Positions 45,929 through 58,700 of a DNA stretch of 64,000 nt are shown here, in pieces (within the stretch, counting starts at the first letter, position 1; every line of letters starts with the position of its first letter). The stretch covers positions 1,240,001 through 1,304,000 of the forward strand of contig NC_037602.1 in NCBI RefSeq assembly GCF_003073045.1, given 5' to 3'. The stretch comes from Pomacea canaliculata (taxonomy: Eukaryota; Mollusca; Gastropoda; Architaenioglossa; Ampullariidae). Position numbers and translations under genes: made by a program. The notes under the pieces were generated by a model. It saw nothing but the letters and a program-made list of their open reading frames with translations, had not been told where the DNA came from and did no database searches.

Positions 45929-48364
45929 GTTATTTATTTAAATCATGGAAAGCAAACAGATCAAAGGTGGGAGGATGGCGAGTGATTTGTGTGGGAGTGC
46001 ATGGGTCTGTCAAGGTAAGAAAGAGCTCTTCCACTTTTCCATTGAGCAGCACAAGGCTCCCAGAACTGACTTACAGTGACTGAAGGGTTCGCGCGATGCC
46101 TCTTCAACGTTTAATTTCCACATCACGTGGCACAACCCATTGGTACCAGACTCTGTCGGAGACTTTCTTGAAAAAAAAAAGTTATAGTTCAGATGTTTAC
46201 CGCACTGGAGGTGTTTTTCGATTAGGATTCGGTTGTTGAAGTTTTGTTCATCTGTGCTTCTGCCGGCTTCACGGTTGCTTGCTTCGTGCTCTTCCTGGTC
46301 CGCTTGCCGTCGAGCACTTCTTCCACAAGCTGCACGTGTCCTCGCATTTGCTTTGAGGTCAATAAGCGAGACCCACAAGTTATCCAGCCGCCACCCACCC
46401 ACACACAAACACACAAACACACGCCAACCCACAGAGAAGCCACCAACAGGAACAAGGAAGTAAAAGGTAGATAAGAAGAGAGAGAGAGAGGCTGAGGTGT
46501 TTTCGAGAATGTGGGTGGGTGGGTGGTAAAACCCTTCCTGGCTTTGGCTGAGTAGATTCACAATTCGTAGTTTCCTGTCACCTTTCTTTGCTGTCGTCTT
46601 ATTCTGTCATGCGTATCACCTGCGCTATTTTTATCCCAACTACAGCAGCCACATTCTTTCCCACACCAGTTTACAAAAAACAGGTTCAAGTTACTACCAC
46701 GACAGTAAACACCTTCGTGTAGTGTACTTGCTCTTCCTGGTATATATTTCCCATTTTCCCCAGTCTGTAATTAGTCGTGACAGACTGACAAGCAAACATC
46801 TTCAAACGTTTTAGCAAGTGAATTTCACGAAAGTATCCTCCCAACCTCATCCTCTCTTTTTCACCCACCCACAAACGCAAGTACGCACGCGCGCAATTAT
46901 AGAAGTGAATATGAAAAGAACACAAACTGACCAAGACAAGTTTTGTGGGATTCATCAAAGACAAGGATTAAGTCTATCGTAAGTTTGTTAAGACATAAAT
47001 AATTACGAGACTGCGGGCACAGTTCTGCCAAGTGCCATCATTCTGAGCCAAACAAAACGACGGTTGAGTCAACGGTCAGATTTCATCTGAATTAGTATCG
47101 TCAGGGACCGTGAGAAAAATGCTATGTGACACCAATAAGCTCTTTGAAACTGTATCTTACTATCCTAGTTACCAGGCAACTGCAGAACGGGTTTGTATCT
47201 GCCTGAAATCGAATAAAAACATATCTGAGAAGTCCAATGACACAGACATGTTTGAATAACTGTCTCCATCGTTATGCACGTGTTTAAACAGAGGGGTGGT
47301 CTGCTAAATCTGCATAAAATGGAGTTCATTAAAGCAGGTTTTTTGTTTGTTTGTTTGTTTTTGTTTTTTTTTTTCTTTTCTAAAAAAGGGGAAAATGGTT
47401 TTGACTTTTGCAATACACGCAGGTAGTTTCCAGTTTAAAAGTCGATCACAGCCAAACAGATATAAATTGTTCTTGTTATTCTCCCGAATCCTTTGTATTT
47501 TTTTCTCTTTTAATTTTGATTTGCTTTTTTTTAATGTGGATGTAACCATCATTTATTGTGGGCATATGGTGGAGTGAGGCAATTCTAAGTTTAAAAATTA
47601 CAAAAATTATTAATTACATTAAAACTATATTCCATGCCCATACATTTTAATCGAGACTTCACCAACAAATGTCATCGGTAACTGAATTAAAAGTAATCAC
47701 CTTGCGGCCGATTTCACGAAGCTATTCTCTCCTTCATCTTTCAGCCAATTTCTGAAATTCCTCACCTTGATTTCTTATTACCTTGTTTGCTAGTACAGTG
47801 TATCTCTAAAGAAGCAGCCGTAATGGACAAGTAATGACAATGACAATGACAATGACAATGACAATGATCAACTTTATGTGTCCCAGTGGCAAATTTGAAC
47901 ATGGAAAGGTGCTTCAGTCACAAAAGTAAAAGTTAGAAATAAAAATAGAAATAGGAGAGGCATTTACAAAGCCTACCGAAATGGCTATTTCTTGAAAAAA
48001 CCTCTAGTTTAGGTGAGGACGGGAGGCTTTCCAAATGTGTCCTGGTGAAAACTCTATCTTATCTGTATGTGCTTGGCACAGAAGTACATGACTACCTGCT
48101 ACCAGCTGTGGCCATACTCTGTGTACTATTGATAGTCCACTTCCTTCTTGTCCGTTTTTCAGAAAACTTGTCCCTGTATTTTCCAGTCAACCGGATACCC
48201 TATATTGTGTTTTGTCTTGCTAATAATGTCAATATTGACAGGCTCAGCAGGCTACACTAACTGCACCCCCCCCCCCCAGGGGTAGAAAAGGTTTCTTATA
48301 AATAAAGAAGGTTCATATTATTTTCGTGCAGAGTGTTTGGGTGAAGGAGACAAGCGGTGTGATA

Positions 48365-48796
48365 ACAAACCGTGTACAGAGCTTATACAGTTTTTATACA
48401 GTTTTTATCTTGTCCGATGCATGCGGGCTGCATACTTATCGAATGCAGCTGTCGAGAGCAGTAGATTCGACATTGAGTGACGAAATTTTTAGATATATTT
48501 GGTATCACAATTAACCACGACCAAGAGGCAGGCCTTAGAAAACCTTTCAATTATTCATCTGGAGGCAGCAGCACTCGCGCAGGCTTCTGGAATTATAAGT
48601 GTTGGCATTATTTCCATTTTCATCAGTGTGTTTGGATTGATCTCGAGGTATCCAGATTTACCCCTGGTTTGTGGCTAAAATATAATGAGATGGTGATGAG
48701 ATCGCTGTGAACTGTAATAGTACTATCAGGTACCAGAGTCCACAAGTCGCGAACTCTAACCTTGTCTCTGGACTTGATCAGCTCTTAGCTTTAGAG
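48365..48796 (+). promoter_or_regulatory. ARRDC-B upstream block and leader exon
   Basis: Homologous to the inverted ARRDC-A block. The leader exon ends TTTAGAG|GTAAGTG at 48796, and the next acceptor (TCTACAAG) directly precedes the ATG at 49020. A hydrophobic open stretch (SIFISVFGLI) is present in both copies, but a one-base length difference between A and B argues against conserved coding. Confidence 0.6.
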
Positions 48797-49019
48797 GTAA
48801 GTGATTCATAAAAGACGTTCTTGCACATGAAAATCAATTAATCAGTCGGTCAGTCTGTGTGTTTTCTATCATATGTATTCGATTGTGTGCAATTTGTAAT
48901 CATAGCAAACAAAATTTGTTCTGTGGAATGAATTGTACTATTTTTTAAAATATGGTTTCAGGTTCAACATCTGACTGCTGTGAGAAATTAATTAAGGTTT
49001 CTCTGCCATTTTCTACAAG

Positions 49020-52000
49020 ATGGGCAAGCTGAACATCTTTGAGATAACACTTAGTAATTTCCAGGGTGTGTACTATGCTGGTCAGAATATGAAGGGTCAC
49101 CTTACAGTGGAACTAACGAAGGAGATGTCAATAATAGGTGAGGTATTCTGTGGGCGGTATTTTTGTGTGCATGGAGAGGGTGGGGATGGATTATTCTTTC
49201 TGGCTTAAGTTAACCAAAAACAGTGTCTATATTTTTCAGTGAGAATCTTAATGTTAGACGCCAAATAATTAGGAATAAAAATTATATACTTCAGAGAGAG
49301 AGAGAGGCCAAATGTATGCACATTCATGTGACATTGTGATGCTTGTGTAGATGAAGCAGTATGGTTGTGTTTTGGTAAGGTATGTTACCAAGATAGTGAG
49401 GTTCATAGGTCATGGACTTCAGCTCGTCTTTGACACATATAATCGTTTTTGGGGTGGGGGGTTTTAATGGGCTGAATTATCTTGTCATGATAAAGCCTTA
49501 GTTTCTGACACCAATAACACACATGGTCATCATTTGAGAATGCGTGGGGACCTGTTTCTCTGGAGATCACCAATACTCACTGGCTATATGCCCTATCTTT
49601 GATGATAGACCAGACAATGGGACTATGTAGGATATACAAAGTCTGTGTTTCATTCATCACATAACACTGATAACGAGACCATAAACATCTTTCTCAAAAC
49701 ATTTGTGTTTGCAGGGATCAGACTGAAATTTAAAGGAAAAGCATCGGTTCGATTTAGCGAATCAAACATAATTCTCCTCGAGTCAACAACTTACCATTCC
49801 AGTGAAAAGTACTTTGAAGAAGAAATGCTACTATTTGGAATCCGTAAGCTGCGCTGATTGCTTTGCATCCTGTAAATTCTAAAGGGTTTTTAAAAAAAAC
49901 TGTTGGCCATGCTGTTCCTTCTTTGTATGTGGCATTTGTTTACAGGGCTAGCTGCCTTGCCATGATATATATATAGTCTTACTTGCTGTCTCGGGATGAA
50001 ACAATAACTCAGCCCCCTTCCCTTACAGCACCTAACTACTGGTTTATGAGTGAAAAGTAAAACAAAATGTTTTTGTGCTGCATATTCCACAAAAATAGGT
50101 CTGCACAAAGACTGCCAATAATAATATTTTAAAACAAAGATAAAACTACTTAGAGTACACCAAGCGCAATGCTCTGTTCTATCATTGCTATTCAACTTGA
50201 TCCTGTCAAGATACTTTTATTATTAAAGTTTCACTTGGAAAATCGAAAAATCAAGAAAAAGTATAGGCTTATACATGCACACACAGACCAATGTTTTCTG
50301 TTTTTGAGCATTTATGACAATCTTGTTTTCGATATTTATGGGTTTATTTATTTCTCTTTTCAAAATAATACATCTTATTCAGCTAGATTCTAGTTTGCTT
50401 TTGTATTGTTTTCACAGACCATTTTGAAATCAATCTCTCCACATATAGGATGAAAAGATTTCAGACTGAAAAAAGATTTCGTTTGGGTAAAAGAATATTG
50501 ACCCTAACCCTGACAGATTTTCAAGTCTAGGAGGTGAATATCTTAGTTGTCTCTCACTTCAGTTCCAGGACAGGGAAGGGACACAGTTAAACTTCCAGCT
50601 GGCCGGACCACTTTTCCATTCTGCTTTGGTCTTCCTCCAAACCTCCCATCGTCCTTTGAAGGGACAGATGGTTCAGTAAAGTACACTGTGACAGCTATTA
50701 TTGATAGGTCAGGGATGCATACTTCCACAAAAATTCGCCCATTCACCATCATTGGCATTATGGACCTGAATGCAGATGCCAATGCAGTGGTAAGATAAAT
50801 GTGATAGACATGTGTTGGATCAGAATGTCTTTTTTCTATCTTCTATTAGGTCAGATACCTATTCAAGAAATCGGTCAACTAGAGGAAATATTTCTGTGCA
50901 ACCTGGCCTTGAACGATGGTGCTCTAACCACTTGACTAAATGCTTCCCTTGGGAAGAGCAGGGCACCATTGTCACACCACCATCACACCACCATCACACC
51001 ACTGTTACACAAACGCTGGTCCCAATATACTGCAGTCTCTAACACCTCATTTGCTTAAATGTGTATTTTTTATTTAATTTGTTTTGTCCCATAAGTATTT
51101 TTAAAAACTGTATATTTGTCCTTTTTGTTACCTTCATTGTACAGGTAGTCCTCGACTTACGACGGTGATCCGTTCTTAACGCGGCGTCGTAAACCGAATT
51201 TCGACGCAAGTCGGATCATACGTTCATACAGTACTGTACCATAATAACAGTACAGTACTGCAAGCACTTAGCCTATCCAAACACCTATCCTAACACAGTA
51301 CCCTACATAATTATCAATAAACATAAGTACAGTACAATACTGTGCAGTACACTACACTTTATCACTGTCGCTGTCATAGGAGCAGATCCTGTCACATGTT
51401 CAAGGATGCGATCTTTATCCTTGATAATCGTAGCGACAGTCGAACGATTAAGTCCTAATGACCTGCCAATTTCTGTTGCTGTTTCCCCTTCTCAGACTGC
51501 CTTATGTCGTTATGTCTTCCGCCGTACGTGGAATGTGGCGCACGTACAGCTCGACTTACGACGCTAAACCTCGTAAGTCGGAATGAGCGTCGTATAAAGC
51601 GTCGTAACCACGAAACGACGTAACTCGAGACCGTCGTAACCCGAGGACTACCTGTACTTATTTATAACATTTGGCAGGGTCATCTTATCTTATTCTCTTT
51701 TGCAAAACGAGATGCCTTAATGCAAGAAAGCCACTAATGACTTGAGGTTTTCACAGTTTCTTATGTGCTGTATAGAGAGTATTCTCTGTGGCAGATGCCT
51801 ATTGAGGGTGCAAATGAGAAGACTTTGTTCGCCAGTGGACCCATTTCTGCATCATTTCATCTTGAACGCCGTGGTTATGTTCCAGGAGAGCCTATTAAAT
51901 TGATGGCAAATATCAAGAACAACAGTAAGACGAATATGAAGAGCTCTTACGTAGAGCTGAAAATGGTGAGACACTCGGTTTCCTTCTATTCCCTGAAAAA

Positions 52001-53104
52001 GAAAACTTGAACTACCTTAAACATGATTGGTTGATTTTTTTCAGCCTCTAAAGGGAGGCAATCGAAAGAGGAACGTATCCTAAAGGTTCCCGTGTTTTCT
52101 CCCTTATGTATTCGTTCATTTACGCACAGGGTTACAAATTAAGACACTACACTAATTACAGAAGTTACGTAAGTGCGTCGGGCTGCTGGATCCGACACGC
52201 AGCGATAGTGGGGGTATGGTTTGTCTGTCCAAATAGAAAGCTGTTGATGCTGTTTACCTGCCAGCTAGTATAACATTCCTGTGAACAAACAGTGAATGAA
52301 CTTCAACAATATAGTGTAGGATTAAATTTCTCTATGATCATAAAAACTAAGCCACGAAAAAATAGAACCTATTATTTTTCCAAAGAGGAGAGCCAGAGTT
52401 TACCCTTCACTGCCTGTCTCTGTTGGGTAGGCAATGTTACTTTTGCTACTTCAACACGTGACTTAGGTTACATAATGTCTGCTGACATGTCTCTTGAACA
52501 TGTTTCTCACATCTGTCGTTCTGCATACTATGAGCTCCGGAAGATCAGCTCCCTTCGCCATACTCTGTCCATCTCAACCACAAAAATTGTCATCTGCTAA
52601 TTTGTTCTGTCTAAACTAGATTACTGCAACTCTCTTCTTGCTGGCTGTCCACAGAACCTCATTGATAAGGTTCAGAAAGTCCAGAACTCAGCTGCTCGCC
52701 TCGTTTTCTGGACTCACAAATGTGGACATGTCACACCACTTCTTCACTTTCTTCATTGGCTACCAGTTAAAGCTACAATAGACTGCAAGCTGTCAACTCT
52801 ATGCTAGGGATTTTTTGAAGATTCCTTCCCCCCACCTTAACTACTTTACTGAAATCTTGTCTGTCCACACTCCTGTCCGAAACCTTGGCTCCTCATCAGA
52901 CTCCTGCATTCTGTCCTCCCTCCCACAAAGACAGTCACATACGGACAACGGACATCCTCCCACTGTGCTGCTAAGCAGTGGACCTCATCTTTATGTTGTT
53001 CAATGTGTCTATACTTGCCTCTCTGTCCACTGGCTGTTATCTTTATTATTGGTCTGCGCACAGAGTGCGATCTCTTGGTCGTGATGCTGCGCGTTATAAG
53101 TTCA

Positions 53105-53138
<34 letters not shown>

Positions 53139-55184
53139 GATTTTAAGCAATCCAGTGGTCTGCATTAGTATGTTAATGAGCAGTTCATTATGATGCAAAA
53201 CTTGGGTGTTTACCAAAAAGTGGTTGACTCGGCACACCTTTCAACGTCCCTGCTGCGATGAGTACCTTTGCTTTCGCGTTAAAAAGTTTTCTATGTATAT
53301 CCCTTGTACATACCAATAAATAAAGAAAGGTTTATTCATGGCGTATTTGGTTTATAAGATATATGTGTGATGATACTCAGTTAATTCCAATGCTTTGAAA
53401 TTTTGCTTTAGATAACAACATACCACACACCAGGAAAGAGCCAAACATCTAAGAAGGCGGTCAGTAGAGTAACGGGGGGTCCTATTGAAACGGGTCAGTC
53501 CTTTACATGGGACGGATCACAGATGTTTGTGGTTCCCCCGCTTCCACCCTCAAACCTTCCGGGCTGCCAGATTATTGACATCAAATACACCCTAACGGTA
53601 AGGGAGTTTGGAGATCCTCAGAACATTGTAATTTTCAGCCACGAGAAGCTCGAACTGTGAATTATTGTGACTGCAGCACCATACTGGCTTAAAGATATTC
53701 TTGCAAAATGTATTGGCATATCTGAGACTGTAAATGGGCAAAAATAAAGAAATTTTTTCAGTGATCATTATGGTCTATCCTCTATCGTGATCACGGTGCA
53801 ATCATACTGGCTGGCGTGTATTTATGTGCAGTTTACATCTCTGAAGAATTTTGATGTTTAAACAAAACTTAGGACTCAAACCTCATTTTTCGTTGGCTTG
53901 CTGGTTGGATGAAGGTATCTCCTCTCTTGTAAGGTCAATACATTCTAAAAATGATTAAAAATTACTTTAAAGATAACTTTCCAATGCAAAGCAAATGACA
54001 AGAACACTCTTCCTAAAGTTTAAAACTAATTAATTAGGGACAGACTTAAAGGTAAGTCAATTAGAATGGTAGTAATAAAAGACTAAAAGGTAACTCATTT
54101 GCCAGTATTAAATAATCTACAGTTAGCATAGGTTGATTTAGACATAGTTTCCTATTAATAGAGACTCTAGCAATTAAGTGACAACAAAACAATGACGTAT
54201 GGTGAAACTAAAAAATGTTCTCATCCACTGGATCAGGTCTGGATTAATTGTAGCCTTCAAAGCACACCAGTCCATTATTAACTTGACAGTATCCATAAGA
54301 TAAGTATAAGATAAATAATGTCGGTTCATTCTGATTTATTGAAGCTTAAAGTCCAGCCCTCTGCTCTGAAAGTCCCACTGGATATCATCATTGGTACCAT
54401 CCCCCTTCACGAGGTGGTTGAGTTATGTCCTCCTCGAGCTCCACAACCATTGCAGCCACAAATTAGATACCGTCTGCCTGCCTCCGGGATGTATGGAGGG
54501 GTTGTCATGCCGCTTGTATATTCTCAGCCTGCAATGCCCAGCAATGCTCCAGACCTGCGTATGTGATAACTAAATGCTTGTGTGTTCTATGTGTGTGTGT
54601 GAACGTGATTGCATTCGTCTATTCCTGTTAAGTTTCTTAATAATTAATATTGTGTCCATACTTTGAACTGTAGGATTGAATCTTAAGTTGAAATATCTTC
54701 ATGACTTTTTGTTCTTGGAGCAAAGCAATGACTTTGTTGACCTGGAGATTGTTGATTACATTCTTTACCTTCTCATAGTAAGCATCTAGGACATATAGCG
54801 CTACCATTAACTTTCATTTTTAGTTTAGAAGAGGATTCTTAGTGGCATTTGACAGCATATATCTTGTTTATTTTCTTGTAATGCTTTGACCGTTTCTTCT
54901 TCAACATCTCTATAATTAACATTATCATTGCTGTTGCTAAGTCTATTAATACACTTTTGAAATCTCTATTGAATAAAATAAATTTTGTGTTTGTGTTTGA
55001 TTTATCATTTTTGGTTGTTTTTTCCCTTTCAGCACCACACTCCTACAGGAAATGTGCTATTAAAAAGTGGGGAGAGAAAGATACAGAGGATAATGATGAC
55101 CCTCGGGGGTATCTAGAATATGCTCCTTTGTACATATATTATGACTGGGGCCATCAGCCTACCACAATGAGTGAAGCACCTTAA
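49020..55184 (+). CDS. ARRDC-B: diverged alpha-arrestin
   Basis: Seven exons: 49020-49137, 49715-49843, 50563-50789, 51795-51965, 53412-53597, 54345-54558, 55033-55184 (398 aa), in phase throughout. The arrestin N-domain (MGKLNIFEITLSNFQGVYYA) and C-domain (FHLERRGYVPGEPI) are intact. Exon 4 is 12 bp shorter than in A and C, removing the CCLCC Cys cluster (TLFASGPIS instead). The tail reads PPHSYRKC, so the PPxY of ARRDC-A is gone, although LEYAPLYIYYDW remains. Loss of the WW-binding motif predicts weaker recruitment of NEDD4-type ligases unless an adaptor helps. Introns are homologous to those of ARRDC-A (for example the stretch around 49500-49650), showing whole-gene duplication. Intron 3 contains a Tigger-type element and intron 4 a LINE. 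A poly(A) signal AATAAA lies at 55793. Confidence 0.93.
51142..51654 (-). mobile_element. Non-autonomous Tigger/pogo-type DNA transposon
   Basis: 513 bp with terminal inverted repeats CAGGTAGTCCTCGACTTACG (left) and, at the right end, the complement of CAGGTAGTCCTCGGGTTACG. It is flanked by TA on both sides (51140-51141 and 51655-51656), the duplication expected of Tc1/mariner-pogo elements. Further inside, GTCGTAAGT/ACTTACGAC motifs recur. On the minus strand at about 51390-51490 a reading frame gives GETATEIGRSLGLNRSTVAT then IIKDKDRILEHV, a CENP-B/Tigger-type helix-turn-helix. The DDE domain is absent, so it is an internal-deletion derivative inserted in ARRDC-B intron 3. Confidence 0.85.
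52292..53139 (+). mobile_element. CR1/L2-like LINE, 5'-truncated 3' end of ORF2
   Basis: Translation shows DLGYIMSADMSLEHVSHICR, then SKLDYCNSLLAGCP, QKVQNSAARLVF and LHFLHWLPVKATID, followed by SVHTPVRNLGSSSDSCIL and, in another frame, TYGQRTSSHCAAKQW. This order is the C-terminal part of ORF2 in CR1/L2-group LINEs. Stops and shifts interrupt it, for example after KIVIC and after LSTLC. It ends with a GCGCGTTATAAGTTC-like tail and a (TTG)n repeat (53105-53138), the usual 3' terminus. It sits in ARRDC-B intron 4 in gene orientation. Confidence 0.8.
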
Positions 55185-55792
55185 TGCTTATAATCTCCTT
55201 CCTGGTACAAAGTTTTGTCTTTTGAAAACTTGTTTTTTTATTGCAGAATGTAGAGCAAAAATAATTTTGTTGTTTGATAATTTAGACCAGATATTCCTTA
55301 AAAGAAAGTCAATATACAGATTATTTTGTTTAGTTTCCCTTCTTTTTATCTTTAAAGATTTATAGTCAATTGTTAGTATTGTACCTTTTGTAGCACACTG
55401 TGGCTTATATCTCCAAACAAATTAAGACAATAACATGAACATAAGCAGCTTTTAAATTGTGTGCTTTTTTATGATAAAATCATGAAGAAAAAAGTGTTAT
55501 GAATCTATCATTAAATGACACTGAGAAAAATACTTAGTTTGATTTGTGCATCTTTTTACTCATGTATGTACCTATATAGATCTACAAAGATAAATACTGT
55601 ATATATAAGCATATCTTTATATCTCTGAAGCCTATGATGCCTTCCCCACCCACCCAGCAAAAATTTGAACTGGGGAATGTGTTGACAAGTAAATGGAGAG
55701 GGGGGTGTGTGTGCATGTGTGTATGAATGTGAGTGTGGTTGCCGGTTGGCATGGGTATTTGTGTACACTATGCTAGTTACTCAAAGATGAAC

Positions 55793-55798
55793 AATAAA
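55793..55798 (+). terminator. Candidate poly(A) signal of ARRDC-B
   Basis: AATAAA in an AACAATAAAACTAG context, about 610 bp after the ARRDC-B stop. No other canonical hexamer was noticed closer to the stop. Confidence 0.4.
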
Positions 55799-58700
55799 AC
55801 TAGCTATAATTAATGCATTATTGTTAAAATTATTCAAGGGTAGGAAAATGTCACAATGTCAACTGCAGTGATGTTCATTATTGTGATATAACCCTTCCGT
55901 TAAAGGTTGATAAAAATGTACACATCTGTTACATAAGGAATATCAACCCGCCCTTGACAGCATAGCAGGACCTCTGAATGTTCATTGTGATTCATGGAGG
56001 CTTGTGATCGATGACAGATGGGGGAAACACTGTTTTCTTCCTGAGAAACTCTATCCACAACTCCCTTGACCTTCACAAAGAGTTTGACAGAGTCTAGTAC
56101 TGGTCTGGAAACAGTGAAATGGAGCAAACTTACCAGATTTGTTTCATGTTTTCCTCATTTACTAACCACTCACGTGTAAACAACTCTATGTTTAAGTAGG
56201 GATGTAGATACTAATGCACTTGTCCGAATGTTTAGAGTCTACATTAAGTTACTGAAATAAATGTAGATAGTGACAATTGAGTTGTAAGCATATTACTATA
56301 TACTGGGAAAATAATTTACGATTACAATTACAAGGGCCCCGGAGAGGTCGAATCCCCGGGGCCGGTGCTGGCTCTCGGAGGCCCTGCCTTTGACCATATA
56401 TATTCAATATACTGTCCAAAGTTAGCTACGTATGTGATGTACATTTGCCTCGGCTCGTTGGAGATGATGTGAGCTTTTATACAGGTATCTCAGCCAAAGC
56501 CAGGCTGTCCGCGCATTACAGACACAAAAACACAAGACAGACAAGATTCCTGTGGCTCTCAATACCAGGTCCTTCCTCTGCCGGTTGATATTGTGGACCA
56601 ATTTAAGATGTCGATGAGACAGGTCATGGGAAAGGCATGTGACTAGTGCAGAATAAATCAATATTCAGAAAAGTAAATGAAATCGTCCAGAGAATGCTCA
56701 CATCATCACAAAGCAGAAATTGCAGTACATGTAATTAAAATGATGGAGCACATGAATGTTTGGCACTGTCAAGTATATTGTAGGGACGACTTGTAAAAAA
56801 AAAATTTTTAACTGTGATTGCGTTAGCCAGAGAAGACTAACGGTGTTGAGAGAGTTGATACCAGGAGAGGAAAAATAAAAGGCCACAGGCAAGTAAACGT
56901 CTGTGGTCAAACACAATGCCGACGTCGTCAAGAAGTGCAGGTCGGAGAACCACATATATGTATAGGCACTATAGTACATGTCTACAAGTACAACAAATCC
57001 AAGTAGTAAAAAAAAAAAAAAAAAAAAAAAACAACAAATGAGGAGAGCTGTTCAGCGGTCAAGTCGTAGCACCACATCTGTGGTCTCCCGTCTCTTTGTG
57101 CCATGCAGTGAGCACCAGGGTTGATACACAATGCAATCAAGTTACGGCGGTCTACCCGACATAAAGGCGATCATGTATCTCCAGGGAGCCGCCTCGGCGT
57201 CCGTTGCTCTTTTGCGATATGCATTATGTATGTGCATGAATAATATATACAGTAAAGGCCCCGTGTTACAGTGGGTTCGACCCGAAAAAAGCGTCGCTCG
57301 GATGGTTTGTGATGGGAAAATTGGAGCCGTGCCATGCATCCAGCAGAGATGAATATCATCACTGACCTGTCAGGGATTTTACGAGTGCCTCTTCTACTCT
57401 CACATACGGGATTTGGAGGGGTGTGTGAGCACGCGCACATTCGGATGTATAGAGGATTATTTCTCATTAGAAAATACGTACTTTCAACCCTCATTCCTAT
57501 CCTATTCTACGACGACAACTATACCGGTCATTCTTTCCATCTGTCTAAGGTACTTCTCGCTAGCTCAGTCTCAAAACGCGGGTGAAAGCGTTCGGACGAG
57601 TTCTCGTACCGAGAGAAAAGGCGCGGACGCTGCCTTACGCCCGCATTTTGTACCGGGCAGCTTGGGTACTACGTCACCCGCTATTTGCACAGGGCAGCTT
57701 GGGTATTACGTCACCCGCTGCACAGGGCAGCTTGGGTATTACGTCACCCGCTGTTGCTGCACGTCTCGCGCTGCGCGCCGCTCGAGCGACCACGCGTGGC
57801 GTGGAAGGGATGTGGGATGGAGGGAACTATGCACAGTCAGCAGTACCTGCTGACCTAAAGAGCGCTCCCGCTATATATAATTATCCCTGACCTATATGCT
57901 AAACGCTGTTTCAGCGCAGCCACATAAATTATTCCTCTCGTAGCATCATATGCAGACAGATTTAGAGTTTGGGCAGAATTATTTGGCCATTAGTCACTGT
58001 TTGGATCGATGAAGCATACTGTCCATCATCTGAGACTTGACAGTGAGTCATCTGCTGAGCTGTGCTGATGGATGTCGGCTCGGAGCTTGGGGCTGCGCAT
58101 CAATAAACACCGTGAGATGCAAATAATTCATTCTGTATCACACTATGAGACACGCTCCTGCTGTGTTGTATGCATGAATCTGACATCGTCATAAAGTATT
58201 CAATCATTTAAAACACGTGTTGGTGCTGATCAGCTGTGACATAGTTCTGCCCTTTACTTGACAAGTGACATTTGGTCTTGATCAGAGCAAAACTTCTGAG
58301 GTAAGTGGCAGATGCTGGCTTATCATATTTGTTTCAATAATTTTCAGCCACATTCACTGAAATTTTTTTTACTAACAAGGTATCACCCTCATGAATTGCC
58401 TTCCAGGGCAGTAAATATTTACCCAAATTTTAATATGAAGATTCAGCTTTGTTTAGAGAGGGCTCATTACACACTGACACAGAAATATGCATCCTGAAAG
58501 TGGATAAACCTAGCCTGAACTCTAACCCCAATAAGCACTGTAATCCAAAACCAAGTTGTTTAGAAATCTGGATGACGCCAAAGTTTTAATGAATTGATTA
58601 TTTGTATGAATTCTAAGCGCCTTAAGCCTGCCAGTGAGGACCAAAAAATGCAATTTGAAACAATTATGATGGGACTACATAAAATATGTTGGTTTGACTG

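Larger units (their letters stand above)
43488..49019. other. Divergent region between ARRDC-A and ARRDC-B
   Basis: It contains the two leader exons and homologous upstream blocks (44508-44915 and 48365-48796), LINE relics, GTTT/GTT/G microsatellites (45822-45928) and an ATGACA repeat (about 47827-47870). The repeat abuts a string reading CAACTTTATGTGTCCCAGTG, typical of dispersed invertebrate repeats. An open frame at 46010-46561 (minus) and one at 48045-48260 (plus, hydrophobic) show no family resemblance. No gene is recognised. Confidence 0.6.

Noticed and set aside
46010-46561. 183-codon open frame on the minus strand
   Set aside because: No domain, mixed low-complexity CA/GT content and no paralogue in the window; treated as chance.
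48045-48260. 71-codon hydrophobic open frame on the plus strand
   Set aside because: One membrane-like segment but no family motif, splice support or homologous copy beside ARRDC-A.
48520-48680. Shared hydrophobic reading frame in the ARRDC-A and -B upstream blocks, considered as a small conserved protein
   Set aside because: A one-base length difference between the copies breaks the shared frame, and stops lie just upstream, so conservation is at DNA rather than protein level.
56330-56400. GGTCGAATCCCC-type string, possible tRNA
   Set aside because: No A box at a suitable distance and no cloverleaf; the palindromic GGGCCCCGG context explains the B-box look.
57270-57285. Perfect B-box GGGTTCGACCC
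   Set aside because: No A box or acceptor stem within tRNA spacing, so no tRNA gene is called.
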